Source: Ruminococcus sp. (lineage in GTDB: Bacteria > Bacillota > Clostridia > Oscillospirales > Ruminococcaceae). Taken from it: DNA of 64,000 nt. The position numbers and the translations under genes are program-made. Shown one piece after another: positions 26,156 through 34,608 of the stretch. Within the stretch, counting starts at the first letter, position 1. Each line of letters starts with the position of its first letter. The stretch spans positions 62,001 to 126,000 of the forward strand of contig NZ_JAFYYT010000037.1 of assembly GCF_017549005.1 (NCBI RefSeq), read 5' to 3'. The notes beneath the pieces were generated by a model, which made no database searches, had not been told where the DNA came from, and was given only the letters and a program-made list of their open reading frames with translations.

Positions 26156-26181
26156 GGAACGCCGAGAGCGGCGTTCCCTAC
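26156..26181. repeat. GGAACGCCG palindrome, copy 2
   Basis: GGAACGCCG (26156-26164), AGAG, CGGCGTTCC (26169-26177) then CTAC. The right 13 bases are identical to copy 1 at 1480-1492, while the loop differs. It lies 17 bases before the methyltransferase ATG, close to its ribosome site. Confidence 0.7.
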
Positions 26182-26198
26182 AGACAGAAAGGCAAACT

Positions 26199-27020
26199 AT
26201 GTCAAATATAATTGAAATAAACGACAGCATAAAGGACAAGCTCAATATATTCACGTCGCTGTCTGAGCCGCAGCTGCTCCACTTTTTCGAGCCCGGGCCG
26301 GGACTCTTCATAGCGGAAAGCCCCAAGGTCATCGAGCGCGCTCTCAGCGCAGGATATGTTCCATATTCTCTGCTTATGGAACGCAAGGACATCAACGGTC
26401 AGATGAAGGAGCTGCTCCCTCTTGTAGGTAAAGTTCCTGTATATACCGGCGATTTCGACTATATTACAGAGATCACAGGCTTCAAGCTTATACGAGGTGC
26501 GCTATGTGCTTTCAGACGTGCGGAGCTTCCCGCTGTTGAAAATCTGTGCAGCAATGCGCGGCGTGTGGCTGTACTCGAAAACGTGGTCAATCCCACAAAT
26601 ATCGGAGCAATCTTCCGCAGCGCCGCCGCTCTTGACATGGACGCGGTACTGCTCACTCCTGCGTGCAGCGACCCTCTGTACAGGCGCTCATCCCGTGTGA
26701 GCATGGGTACTGTTTTTCAGATACCGTGGACTTATCTTGCAAGCGACCGCGATTATCCGCAGCAGCTCCGCGAAATGGGGTTCAGGACTGCTGCTATGGC
26801 ACTCAGCGACGATTCGGTAAGTATCGACGCTCCCGAGCTTGCAGATATACCGAAGCTTGCTGTCGTTCTCGGAACCGAGGGCGAGGGGCTTGCGGACAAA
26901 ACAGTAGCGGACTGCGATTATACCGTGAAAATACCGATGTCTCACGGCGTTGATTCGCTGAATGTTGCCGCCGCAAGTGCAGTTGCTTTCTGGCAGCTGG
27001 GCAGGAAACACAGCTCATAA
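26199..27020 (+). CDS. SpoU/TrmH-family RNA 2'-O-ribose methyltransferase
   Basis: A 273-residue SPOUT methyltransferase. The C-terminal trefoil-knot domain is clear: motif 1 LENVVNPTNIGAIFRSAAAL (about 129-148), motif 2 LAVVLGTEGEGL (about 226-237) and motif 3 KIPMSHGVDSLNVAAASAV (about 250-268). The N-terminal about 120 residues form an RNA substrate-binding domain with GLFIAESPKVIERAL. The target nucleotide in rRNA or tRNA cannot be read. I use the ATG at 26199 with AGAAAGG six bases upstream; an in-frame codon 45 bases earlier would translate through the palindrome and has no ribosome site. Confidence 0.9.
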   Translation: MSNIIEINDSIKDKLNIFTSLSEPQLLHFFEPGPGLFIAESPKVIERALSAGYVPYSLLMERKDINGQMKELLPLVGKVPVYTGDFDYITEITGFKLIRGALCAFRRAELPAVENLCSNARRVAVLENVVNPTNIGAIFRSAAALDMDAVLLTPACSDPLYRRSSRVSMGTVFQIPWTYLASDRDYPQQLREMGFRTAAMALSDDSVSIDAPELADIPKLAVVLGTEGEGLADKTVADCDYTVKIPMSHGVDSLNVAAASAVAFWQLGRKHSS

Positions 27021-27061
27021 CTCTCCGGAGTATGAATATATAATGATATGGGGTAATCAAT

Positions 27062-27538
27062 ATGAAACTTTATTTTAAGCAAAGGTTATTTTCTTTCAGA
27101 CAGTGCACCGACATTTTCGACGAGCACGGAAACGTAATGTTCACAGCTGAGGGCGAGATATTCTCACTTGGCAGAAAAATGCACATCTACGACATGGACC
27201 GCTGCGAAGTCGGATTCGTACAGCAGAAGCTCCTGCACTTTATGCCGCGGTTCTCCGTTTTTATAAATGGTCAGTACATGGCGGACGTAGTCAAGGAGTT
27301 CACGCTGTTTAGTCAGAATTACTGTGTAGAGGGGCTGGGCTGGCACATCGACGGAAACGTCTTTGCTCACGACTACAGGATAACCTGCGGCGGCTCTTAT
27401 ATAGCTTCAATACACAAGCATTGGATGTCATGGGGCGACAGTTATGAGATAGACATAGCATACGAACAGGATATAGTTATGGCTCTTGCTGTGATAATCG
27501 CTATCGACTGCGTTATTGATCAGGCACAGGTAAGCTGA
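27062..27538 (+). CDS. LURP-one-related (LOR) family protein
   Basis: A 158-residue protein with the Tubby-like LOR fold pattern: MKLYFKQRLFSFRQ at the start, the FDEHGNVMFTAEGEIFSLGRK strand pair, FTLFSQNYCVEGLGWHIDGN and the closing DIAYEQDIVMALAVIIAIDCVIDQ helix that runs through the beta-barrel. Tubby-C-like proteins may bind lipids; the bacterial members have no firm role. It starts 41 bases after the SpoU gene and 19 bases before the oxidoreductase gene, so the three may share a transcript. Confidence 0.85.
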   Translation: MKLYFKQRLFSFRQCTDIFDEHGNVMFTAEGEIFSLGRKMHIYDMDRCEVGFVQQKLLHFMPRFSVFINGQYMADVVKEFTLFSQNYCVEGLGWHIDGNVFAHDYRITCGGSYIASIHKHWMSWGDSYEIDIAYEQDIVMALAVIIAIDCVIDQAQVS

Positions 27539-27557
27539 TAACGAAAGGAGTATCATC

Positions 27558-28538
27558 ATGAGAAAATTCAGATGGGGCGTGATCGGAACAGGTAAGATCG
27601 CCCACACATTCGCAACTGCCCTCAAACACAGTGAATATGCGGAATTATGCGCCGTAGCTTCAAGAAGCGATGAAAAAGCCAGGGATTTTGCTGAAAAGTT
27701 CGGTTTTTCCGAGTACTACGGAAGCTATAAGGAATTCGCCGAAAAAAGCGGAGCAGAGATAGTTTATATCGCAACTCCTATGGCTTCACACCTCAGCGAC
27801 GCATGGCTCTGCCTTGAAAACGGCAAAAACGTGCTCTGTGAAAAGTCCCTCACCCTCAACACACCTCAGACGGAGAAGCTCCTTGCATTTGCCAAGGAAA
27901 AGGATCTCTTCTTCATGGAGGCTATGTGGATGAAGTGCCGCCCTGTCTACAGGAAGATGAAAGAGTGGATAGCTTCGGGACTTATCGGCGATATCGAGTA
28001 CATCAAGGCTGATTTCAGCAACTTTATCCCCTATAATGAAAATGACAGGCTTTTCCGCTCCGACTGCGGCGGCGGCTGCCTGCTTGATCTGGGTATCTAC
28101 CCTATAACTCTCACACACGATCTGCTTGGTGTGCCTGACGAGATAATCAGCTCCGCACATATGATGTACGGCATTGATATGAGCAATTCTATCCTTTTCA
28201 GGTACAAAAACGGCGCTTTCTCGTCAATGGACAACGGCTTCGAGATACAGCTCCGCAATAATGCCATTATTTCAGGTACCAAGGGCTTCATCACCCTCGG
28301 TAACTGGTTCCACTGCACGGACGAGGGCATACTCTATGACCGCAGCGGCAGCGAGGTCGAGCGTTTTGTGCGTAAGGACGATATCAACGGCTATGAGTAC
28401 GAAGTCGATGAAGTTCACCGCTGTCTTGAGAGCGGTATTAAGGAAAGTCCTCTCGTTCCGCACAGTGATACCGTGGCAGTTATGAAGCTCATGGATCAGT
28501 GCCGCGCTCAGTGGGGAATGAAATTTCCGGAAGAGTGA
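27558..28538 (+). CDS. Gfo/Idh/MocA family NAD(P)-dependent oxidoreductase
   Basis: A 326-residue oxidoreductase. The N-terminal Rossmann motif GVIGTGKIAHTFATAL (about 7-22) binds NAD(P), and NVLCEKSLTLN (about 90-100) provides the conserved EK(P/S) with the catalytic Lys. The C-terminal alpha/beta domain has CGGGCLLDLGIYPI (about 170-183), where the Asp-x3-Tyr-Pro pattern is typical. Members oxidise or reduce sugars, inositols and related dehydrogenase substrates; this one resembles the dihydrodiol/xylose dehydrogenase-like branch, but the substrate is uncertain. GAAAGGAG lies upstream of its ATG. Confidence 0.9.
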   Translation: MRKFRWGVIGTGKIAHTFATALKHSEYAELCAVASRSDEKARDFAEKFGFSEYYGSYKEFAEKSGAEIVYIATPMASHLSDAWLCLENGKNVLCEKSLTLNTPQTEKLLAFAKEKDLFFMEAMWMKCRPVYRKMKEWIASGLIGDIEYIKADFSNFIPYNENDRLFRSDCGGGCLLDLGIYPITLTHDLLGVPDEIISSAHMMYGIDMSNSILFRYKNGAFSSMDNGFEIQLRNNAIISGTKGFITLGNWFHCTDEGILYDRSGSEVERFVRKDDINGYEYEVDEVHRCLESGIKESPLVPHSDTVAVMKLMDQCRAQWGMKFPEE

Positions 28539-28553
28539 ATAGTGATCAGATCT

Positions 28554-28594
28554 GTAGGGAACACCGTACTACAGGGAGTCACCCGGCGTTACGA
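28554..28594. repeat. Degenerate copy of the GGAACGCCG element
   Basis: GTAGGGAACACCG (28554-28566) matches 12 of 13 bases of the left arm at 1463, and CCGGCGTTAC follows nearby as a broken right arm. The palindrome is no longer perfect. Confidence 0.45.
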
Positions 28595-28598
28595 AAAA

Positions 28599-28657
28599 GG
28601 GCGCACAATGTGCGCCAGTAAAAAAGGAGCACATTGTGCTCCTTTTGTTTTTATTTT
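28599..28657. terminator. Paired hairpins, bidirectional terminator
   Basis: GGCGCAC/GTGCGCC is followed by AAAAGGAGCAC, ATT, GTGCTCCTTTT (28622-28646) with Ts on both sides. It ends the oxidoreductase gene on plus and upp on minus. The two hairpins resemble each other (GCGCACA/GAGCACA), as if duplicated. Confidence 0.85.
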
Positions 28658-29280
28658 GTACCGAAAATACGGTCTCCTGCGTCGCCTACACCGGGGACGA
28701 TGTACTTGTCCTCGTTGAGCTTCTCGTCCATAACGCCTGCATATATCTCAACGTCTGGGTGTGCGGTCTGAAGCGCCTTTACACCCTCGGGAGAGCATAT
28801 GATACACATGAACTTTATGTGCTTTACGCCGAGGTCTTTCAGCTCTGTAACTGCTGCAACTGCCGAATTACCCGTTGCGAGCATAGGATCGACTATTATA
28901 GCGTCACGCTCGTGGATATCATCAGGCATTTTTGCATAGTACTTTACAGGCTCCTTTGTGACAGGATCGCGGAAAAGTCCGATATGTCCTATCTTTGCGG
29001 CAGGTACAAGAGTCGTAACGCCCTCGACCATGCCCAGTCCTGCACGGAGGATCGGTATAAAAGCAAGCTTTCTTCCCGAAATAATCTTTGTTTTAGCCAC
29101 AGCAAGAGGAGTTTCAAGCTCTATCTCCTTCAGCGGAAGGTCTCTTGTTGCCTCATAGCATATGAACATTGCTATCTCGGATACAAGCTCGCGGAACTCC
29201 TTTGTACCTGTATTCTTGTCTCTCAGCAGCGAGATCTTATGCTGTACCAGCGGATGGTCAATTATGTGCAGCTCTGCCAT
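28651..29280 (-). CDS. upp: Uracil phosphoribosyltransferase
   Basis: A 209-residue salvage enzyme that converts uracil plus PRPP to UMP. The start [23 protein letters not shown], the [16 protein letters not shown] segment, the PRPP-binding [14 protein letters not shown] loop (about 131-144) and the C-terminal [14 protein letters not shown] uracil-binding end are all intact. It is the last gene of the minus-strand run fhs-tsaE-tsaB-rpiB-upp and is 16 bases downstream of rpiB. No pyrimidine riboswitch or PyrR site is seen upstream. Confidence 0.96.
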   Translation of the reverse strand: MAELHIIDHPLVQHKISLLRDKNTGTKEFRELVSEIAMFICYEATRDLPLKEIELETPLAVAKTKIISGRKLAFIPILRAGLGMVEGVTTLVPAAKIGHIGLFRDPVTKEPVKYYAKMPDDIHERDAIIVDPMLATGNSAVAAVTELKDLGVKHIKFMCIICSPEGVKALQTAHPDVEIYAGVMDEKLNEDKYIVPGVGDAGDRIFGTK

Positions 29281-29296
29281 TTTTTAACAGCCCCTT

Positions 29297-29734
29297 TCAG
29301 TTTTTGGCTTCTATAGCCGATATAAGGTCGATACGTCTCTGATGACGACCGCCCTCGAATTCAGTTGTAAGGAATATCTCGGCAAGCTCGCAGGCAAGTC
29401 CCTGTCCGAGAGTTCTTGCGCCCATACACATTACGTTTGCATTGTTGTGCAGACGTGTGAAGCGTGTTGAGAATGAGTCCGAGCAGAGTGCAGCGCGGAT
29501 ACCCTTGAACTTATTTGCGGCTATGGACATTCCTATGCCCGTTCCGCAGATGAGTATGCCCTTTTCGCAGTTGCCCGCAAGTACTTCCTTGCAGAGCTTT
29601 TCTGCCATATCAGGGTAATCGCAGGGCTCTCCGTCCGTGCCTAAGTCCCTGAACTCAAAGCCCTTTGCAGAAAGAGCCTCTATTATCGCCTTTTTCATTT
29701 CCACGCCGGCGTGGTCGCAGCCTATTGCTATCAT
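29297..29734 (-). CDS. rpiB: Ribose-5-phosphate isomerase B
   Basis: A 145-residue RpiB/LacAB-type isomerase that interconverts ribose-5-phosphate and ribulose-5-phosphate. IAIGCDHAGVEMKKAI (2-17), the active-site Cys region CEKGILICGTGIGMSIAANK (about 64-83) and NNANVMCMGARTLG (about 97-110) are intact. I start at the ATG at 29734 because a GGAG sits nine bases before it; an ATG 15 bases upstream lies directly against the end of tsaB without a site. In this pentose-rich gene set the enzyme feeds the pentose phosphate pathway. Confidence 0.92.
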   Translation of the reverse strand: MIAIGCDHAGVEMKKAIIEALSAKGFEFRDLGTDGEPCDYPDMAEKLCKEVLAGNCEKGILICGTGIGMSIAANKFKGIRAALCSDSFSTRFTRLHNNANVMCMGARTLGQGLACELAEIFLTTEFEGGRHQRRIDLISAIEAKN

Positions 29735-29750
29735 ATTAAACATCTCCATA

Positions 29751-30446
29751 TTATTTGTTTTTATTCTCTAAGTCCTTCTCAGCCTTTACCTTCTGAAGGT
29801 AAGAAACTTCAAGCTGATCGGGCTCTGAAAGCTTTTTCGATATGCCTGCAAGACATACTCCGACTGCGCTTTGCAGCCGTCCCTGAGGAGGGGCGATCAT
29901 GAATGCAGGCGAGCTGTATGCATTGTAGAATTCGGCAGCTCCGTCGCCGCAGAGCATTGCCTCCTTTACGTTGAATGCGAGGTACTCCGCAAGCTCGTCA
30001 CGGGAGATAATCTGCTCCTCAGTGACCTGTTCCACGCAGTAGCCGTCGCTCTTATAGGTGCAGGTGTAAACAAGCTCTCCCCTTGCCTTCATTATGGCGC
30101 ATATATGCCCCTTATAGGCAAGATTGCTGCAGGCAAGCCCTAAAAGGGTGGATACTCCGCAGCATTTTATGCCAAGTCCGAAGCTGAGGGCCTTTACTGC
30201 CGCCACGCCTATGCGGAGTCCCGTATAGGAACCCGGTCCGTTGGCAACGGCGATCCCTCCAAGATCGGAGAGTTCCTTTCCTGCCTGAGCCATAATGTCC
30301 TTGACTATTGGCATTATCACCTGTGAGTGAGTCTTCTGCGTATATACTGTCGTCTGAGCCAGAAAGAGCTCGTTTTCCGAATCAAAAAGCGCTGCGGAAG
30401 CTGTCTTTCCCGAAGTATCAATCCCAAGCAGCAGCAAATCTTCCAC
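29751..30446 (-). CDS. tsaB: tRNA t6A biosynthesis protein TsaB
   Basis: A 231-residue ASKHA-fold protein that, with TsaD and TsaE, transfers threonylcarbamoyl to A37 of ANN-decoding tRNAs. The N-terminal LLLGIDTSGKTASAAL and the GGIAVANGPGSYTGLRIGVAAVKAL block (about 64-88) are the family hallmarks. The start appears to be GTG at 30446, inside the end of tsaE (29-base overlap); the ribosome site is tsaE coding sequence GGAGAT/GAGG-like, so a TTG three codons later is an alternative. tsaD is not in the window. Confidence 0.93.
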   Translation of the reverse strand: MEDLLLLGIDTSGKTASAALFDSENELFLAQTTVYTQKTHSQVIMPIVKDIMAQAGKELSDLGGIAVANGPGSYTGLRIGVAAVKALSFGLGIKCCGVSTLLGLACSNLAYKGHICAIMKARGELVYTCTYKSDGYCVEQVTEEQIISRDELAEYLAFNVKEAMLCGDGAAEFYNAYSSPAFMIAPPQGRLQSAVGVCLAGISKKLSEPDQLEVSYLQKVKAEKDLENKNK

Positions 30447-30858
30447 CGTCCTCGATCATTATTTCCCTGTCATTTTCTCCCAGACTGCTTATGGTCACGA
30501 ATATAGTATTCTCAGGGAGAAATTCCGCGATATTTTCAGACCATTCCACAGCAGCGACGTTATCCTCAAAGGGATAGTCGTAAAAGCCTGTGGACTCAAG
30601 GTCCTCCTCGGAACCGATACGGTACATATCAAAATGATAAAGAGTTATTTTTTCACCGCGGTACTCGTTTACCAGCGCAAAAGTGGGAGAGGTAACACTG
30701 TCACCGAGCCCCATTCCTATGGCGATACCGCGTGTAAAGGTTGTCTTTCCTGCGCCGAGTCCGCCCTTATAGGCGATCATGTCCCCTGCCCTGAGGAGTC
30801 CGCCAAGCTTCTCGGCTGCCTTGATAGTCTCCTGAGGAGAATGAGTTATTATCTTCAT
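30418..30858 (-). CDS. tsaE: tRNA t6A biosynthesis ATPase TsaE
   Basis: A 146-residue P-loop ATPase. Walker A is GGLGAGKTTFTRG (about 32-44), with SPTFALVNEY (about 58-67) and the LYHFDMYRIGSEEDLESTGFYDY segment (about 73-95) typical of TsaE. It binds the TsaB-TsaD dimer and its ATPase resets the complex. It lies six bases downstream of fhs and overlaps tsaB, so t6A genes are coupled here to one-carbon metabolism. Confidence 0.94.
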   Translation of the reverse strand: MKIITHSPQETIKAAEKLGGLLRAGDMIAYKGGLGAGKTTFTRGIAIGMGLGDSVTSPTFALVNEYRGEKITLYHFDMYRIGSEEDLESTGFYDYPFEDNVAAVEWSENIAEFLPENTIFVTISSLGENDREIMIEDGGRFAAAWD

Positions 30859-30864
30859 ATCCCG

Positions 30865-32538
30865 TCAGAAAAGTCCTGTGATACTGCCGTTTTCGTCGCA
30901 GTCGATGTTAAGGGCCGCAGGAGCCTTTGGAAGTCCGGGCATAGTAAGGATATCGCCTGTGTATATAACTACGAAGCCTGCGCCTGCGGAAAGTCTCGCG
31001 TCACGAACAGTGATCTTGAAATTCTTAGGCTTTCCGAGAAGATTCGGATTGTCCGAAAGCGAATACTGTGTCTTTGCAACGCATATCGGCAGATCCCAGA
31101 ATCCGATGTTCTCGATCTCCTTGATAGCCTTTTCAGCCTGAGCTGTAAATGTTACGCCCTCGGCACGGTATATCTCCTTTGCAATCTTCTCGACCTTGTC
31201 CTTTATAGTAGCATGAGTATCGTAAAGAGGTCTGAACTTGTTCTCGCCGCAGAGGTCGATAGTCTCGCACACCTTCTTTGCAAGGTCTGTTCCGCCCTCG
31301 CCGCCCTTTGCGAATACCTCGCACATGGACACCTCAACTCCCATATCGGAGCAGAAGTTCTCGACGAATTTTACTTCCTCGTCCGTATCTGTTGCAAACC
31401 TGTTTATGGCAACAACTACGGGCACATGGTACTTGTGCATATTCTCGATGTGAGTTCTGAGGTTCTCGATACCCTTTTCAAGAGCCCACATATTTTCCTT
31501 GCCGAGGTCCTGTTTCTGAACGCCTCCGTTGTACTTGAGAGCCTTTATGGTAGCCACAAGGACCACACATGATGGCGCAAGTCCGCCTACACGGCACTTG
31601 ATATCCAGGAACTTCTCAGCTCCCAGGTCAGAACCGAAGCCTGCCTCGGTAACTACATAGTCGCCCAGCTTCAGTGCCAGCTTTGTTGCGCGCATGGAGT
31701 TGCAGCCGTGAGCGATATTTGCAAATGGTCCTCCGTGTATGAACGCAGGAGTATTCTCGAGAGTCTGCACGAGATTAGGCTTGAGAGCGTCCTTGAGTAG
31801 AGCAGTCATCGCTCCTGTGCAGCCGAGTTCCTTTGCATATACAGGCTCGCCGCTGAGATTATAGGCAACAAGGATATTTCCAAGTCTTTCCTTGAGGTCC
31901 GAAATATCGGAAGCAAGGCAAAGTATAGCCATTACTTCGGAAGCAACGGTTATATTGAAGCCGTCCTCACGGGGAACACCGTTGGCTTTGCCGCCGAGAC
32001 CGATGAGGATATTTCTCAGGGCGCGGTCGTTCATATCCATACAGCGCTTGAAAAGTATGCGGCGCTGGTCAATTTTAAGCTCGTTTCCCTGCTGGAGGTG
32101 ATTGTCTATCATTGCGCAGAGAAGGTTGTTTGCAGCTGTGATAGCGTGCATATCACCTGTAAAATGGAGATTTATATCCTCCATCGGTACTACCTGTGCA
32201 TAGCCGCCGCCTGCAGCTCCGCCCTTCATGCCGAAAACAGGTCCCAGTGAGGGCTCGCGGAGTGCGAGCACTGATTTCTTTCCGATCTTGCGGAGAGCGT
32301 CGGAAAGTCCCACGCTTATGGTAGTCTTGCCCTCTCCTGCAGGAGTCGGATTTATAGCTGTAACAAGTATGAGCTTGCCGTTTTCTTTATCTGCAAGTTT
32401 TGTAAAAAGAGCTTCCGAAAGCTTAGCTTTATAATGTCCGTAGGGTTCAATGTCCACTTCATCTATGCCGAGACCTGCAGCGATCTCGGTAATGCGCTTC
32501 ATATCGGCGCTCTGAGCGATTTCGATATCTGATAACAT
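30865..32538 (-). CDS. fhs: Formate-tetrahydrofolate ligase
   Basis: A 557-residue enzyme that makes 10-formyl-tetrahydrofolate from formate, THF and ATP, feeding purine and one-carbon metabolism and the methyl branch of the Wood-Ljungdahl route. Motifs are intact: the P-loop-like [14 protein letters not shown] (about 65-78), [18 protein letters not shown] (about 92-109), [15 protein letters not shown]-type block, and the closing [14 protein letters not shown]. The start ATG at 32538 has GGAGGA eight bases upstream and gives the family length; the frame is open further upstream but runs over the promoter. Confidence 0.95.
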   Translation of the reverse strand: MLSDIEIAQSADMKRITEIAAGLGIDEVDIEPYGHYKAKLSEALFTKLADKENGKLILVTAINPTPAGEGKTTISVGLSDALRKIGKKSVLALREPSLGPVFGMKGGAAGGGYAQVVPMEDINLHFTGDMHAITAANNLLCAMIDNHLQQGNELKIDQRRILFKRCMDMNDRALRNILIGLGGKANGVPREDGFNITVASEVMAILCLASDISDLKERLGNILVAYNLSGEPVYAKELGCTGAMTALLKDALKPNLVQTLENTPAFIHGGPFANIAHGCNSMRATKLALKLGDYVVTEAGFGSDLGAEKFLDIKCRVGGLAPSCVVLVATIKALKYNGGVQKQDLGKENMWALEKGIENLRTHIENMHKYHVPVVVAINRFATDTDEEVKFVENFCSDMGVEVSMCEVFAKGGEGGTDLAKKVCETIDLCGENKFRPLYDTHATIKDKVEKIAKEIYRAEGVTFTAQAEKAIKEIENIGFWDLPICVAKTQYSLSDNPNLLGKPKNFKITVRDARLSAGAGFVVIYTGDILTMPGLPKAPAALNIDCDENGSITGLF

Positions 32539-32571
32539 ATCAAGGTCCTCCGTGTCAGTATTAATAAGAAT

Positions 32572-32600
32572 ATTATACCACGTTTTTTCACCAAATGCAA
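32572..32600 (-). promoter_or_regulatory. Sigma-A-type promoter of the fhs operon
   Basis: On the minus strand TTGCAT (32600-32595), 17 bases, TATAAT (32577-32572), 34 bases upstream of the fhs ATG. It should drive fhs-tsaE-tsaB-rpiB-upp. Confidence 0.7.
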
Positions 32601-32621
32601 GCAATGCGCCAAAATAATGGC

Positions 32622-32664
32622 ACAAAAACAACAAAGAAGGCTGCACTGAGAGAGTGCAGCCTTC
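32622..32664 (-). terminator. Terminator of the xylan-uptake operon
   Basis: GAAGGCTGCACT (32636-32647) pairs with AGTGCAGCCTTC (32653-32664); on the minus strand the hairpin is followed by TTTGTTGTTTTT. It lies 40 bases past the last permease gene. Confidence 0.85.
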
Positions 32665-32704
32665 AATGATTTAAGAAAGAAAATGTGATAACTTCTGAAT
32701 TAAA

Positions 32705-33556
32705 TTAACCCTTTACACCGCCAAGTGCAACGCCTTCGATGATGTACTTTGAAAGGAAGAAGTATGCGATGAGGATAGGCAGAACTGTCAGGAAAAGTCC
32801 CAGATAAACAGTACCGTACTGTGTCTTGTAGGAGTCACCGTTAAGTAATGCTACCATCTGCGGCATAGTGAACTTCTCAGTCTTGGTATTGAGGATAGAA
32901 GGCATGAACAGTGAGTTCCAGCTGGTTACGAAGGCAAAGATAGCCTGTGTAGCCATAGCGGGCTTCATCATAGGTATAACTATCTGATTGAAGATCCTGA
33001 ACTCGCCTGCACCGTCGATTCTTGCCGACTGGAGTATCTCCATAGGCAGCGACGGTATCATGTATTGCCTCATAAAGAAGACGACCGTTGGCGCAGCGAT
33101 TGCGGGGAGAATAAGTGGTAACAGGGAGTTGGTCCAGTGCCACTTATACATCATGTTATAGAAACCGATACTCGATACCTGTGCAGGGATCATGAGTACA
33201 GCCATGATAAATGTGAAGAATCCCTTTTTGAGCTTCCAGTCATAAGCAACGATAGCAAAAGCTGTCATTGTCGAGAAATAAACCGTACAAAGAGTTGTAC
33301 ATACAGCTACTATGATAGAGTTCTTGAATCCGGTGAAAGGATTGAAGGACTGGCTTGCAAAGTAGCCCCAGTTAAATCTGAGATTATGACCGGGGATAAG
33401 TGAAAGAGCGTGCTGCTGGATCTGTTCCGAGCTTCTTGTTGCGTTTACAAGCATGATAACGAATGGGAAGATACTAAGAAAAGTGAGAAGAATACATACA
33501 GCATAAGCAACTATTTTAAATGCAAAATTACCTGCACTCTTTTTTACAACTGCCAT
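32705..33556 (-). CDS. Carbohydrate ABC transporter permease (MalG type)
   Basis: A 283-residue inner-membrane permease with six helices, starting VAYAVCILLTFLSIFPFVIML. The cytoplasmic EAA loop, which docks the ATPase, reads EILQSARIDGAGEFRIFNQIVIPMMKP (conserved Ala-x-x-Asp-Gly-Ala). It partners the MalF-type permease encoded immediately upstream; the two genes overlap by 13 bases. With the solute-binding lipoprotein it forms a CUT1-type oligosaccharide importer. No ATPase gene is present, so it must use a shared MsmX/MalK-type ATPase encoded elsewhere. Being next to xylA and GH3, the likely cargo is xylo-oligosaccharides. Confidence 0.92.
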   Translation of the reverse strand: MAVVKKSAGNFAFKIVAYAVCILLTFLSIFPFVIMLVNATRSSEQIQQHALSLIPGHNLRFNWGYFASQSFNPFTGFKNSIIVAVCTTLCTVYFSTMTAFAIVAYDWKLKKGFFTFIMAVLMIPAQVSSIGFYNMMYKWHWTNSLLPLILPAIAAPTVVFFMRQYMIPSLPMEILQSARIDGAGEFRIFNQIVIPMMKPAMATQAIFAFVTSWNSLFMPSILNTKTEKFTMPQMVALLNGDSYKTQYGTVYLGLFLTVLPILIAYFFLSKYIIEGVALGGVKG

Positions 33557-34536
33557 TGATCTATTCCTCCCTTGGAAGCTCTCATAGCTTCCTTCTTTGC
33601 TTTCTTAACTTCCTTATCAAGCTTGATCTGTTCCTTATCACGCATTATGAAGAACAATACAGCTGAACACAATGCTATGATCACCCACATGATCATACTT
33701 GCAGCGGCTGCTCTGTTATATATCCATTTGCCCGAGAAGGCTTGCTTGAAGATGAACACACTGGTCGTGAGTGTTGCATTATCAGGCTTACCATCGTTGA
33801 AGCACTTAGGAATATCATACATATTAAGACCGCCGACAAGGCTGGTAACGAGTGTATACAGTAAAACTGTCTTAAGATTTGGTATAGTAATACGGAAGAA
33901 GGTCTGAACACCATTTGCACCGTCGATCTGTGCCGCTTCATAGATATCAGGGCTTATACCAAGAACGCCCGATATAAGAACTATCATTGTATTTCCGTAC
34001 CATGTCCAGAACTGGATAAATGCAACTATAAGCTTAGATGCCATTTTATGCTGCAGGAAGTAGTATCCTGAGTCCCTTAATCCTGTACTGATAAGGAAAT
34101 CGTTGACAGGTCCTCTTGGGTAAGCAAAGAGCGCCTGGAATAAGATCGCAACTGTTGCAGCTGTGATAATGTTCGGCATATAGAAAACGACTTTAAAGAA
34201 ACCCTTACATTTGATCTCATTACTGTGTGAGGTGAACCACGCAGTAAGAAGAAGTGCGAGAGTGATCTGCGGGATAAAGTTCATTATCCAGATAACTATC
34301 GTGTTTGTTATGGAAGTTTTAAAGGATTCCATACTTAATACCTTCTTGAAGACATCGAACGGGTGCTCCAGGAAATGATAATTTTCCGGGCCGTTGATAC
34401 CTTTACAGTCGGTAAAGCCGAGGATAGCTGTATAAATAGTAGGATACAGCGTAAAAATCAAAAAAGCAACAACAAAAGGAATACTGAATAGATATCCGTA
34501 TTTCGAATAACTAATACCCTTGAGCTTCGTTTTCAA
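33544..34536 (-). CDS. Sugar ABC transporter permease (MalF type)
   Basis: A 330-residue permease with an N-terminal helix (YLFSIPFVVAFLIFTLYPTIY), five further helices and the EAA loop YEAAQIDGANGVQTFFRITIPNL. The C-terminus is a charged tail (KEQIKLDKEVKKAKKEAMRASKGG), longer than usual. It lies 72 bases downstream of the binding-protein gene, and that gap holds a strong hairpin, and it overlaps the MalG-type gene. It should form the heterodimeric channel of the importer. Confidence 0.92.
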   Translation of the reverse strand: MKTKLKGISYSKYGYLFSIPFVVAFLIFTLYPTIYTAILGFTDCKGINGPENYHFLEHPFDVFKKVLSMESFKTSITNTIVIWIMNFIPQITLALLLTAWFTSHSNEIKCKGFFKVVFYMPNIITAATVAILFQALFAYPRGPVNDFLISTGLRDSGYYFLQHKMASKLIVAFIQFWTWYGNTMIVLISGVLGISPDIYEAAQIDGANGVQTFFRITIPNLKTVLLYTLVTSLVGGLNMYDIPKCFNDGKPDNATLTTSVFIFKQAFSGKWIYNRAAAASMIMWVIIALCSAVLFFIMRDKEQIKLDKEVKKAKKEAMRASKGGIDQWQL

Positions 34537-34566
34537 AGCCGTGAGCCTCCTTTATTTTTTAAAGAG

Positions 34567-34595
34567 TGCTGTACCGCATTATCTGCGGTACAGCA
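34567..34595. promoter_or_regulatory. Intercistronic hairpin between binding protein and permease genes
   Basis: TGCTGTACCGCA (34567-34578), TTATC, TGCGGTACAGCA (34584-34595), a perfect 12-bp stem. On the minus-strand mRNA it is followed by CTCTTTAAAAAAT, a poor terminator tract. It most likely acts as a partial terminator or an RNA stabiliser that keeps binding-protein mRNA above permease mRNA. Confidence 0.7.
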
Positions 34596-34608
34596 AACTA
34601 AACAATTA

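Noticed and set aside
28636-29316. Long open frame on plus (226 codons) opposite upp
   Set aside because: It is a shadow of upp: the minus strand encodes a complete, motif-rich enzyme, and the plus translation is Cys/Leu-rich without family features or ribosome site.
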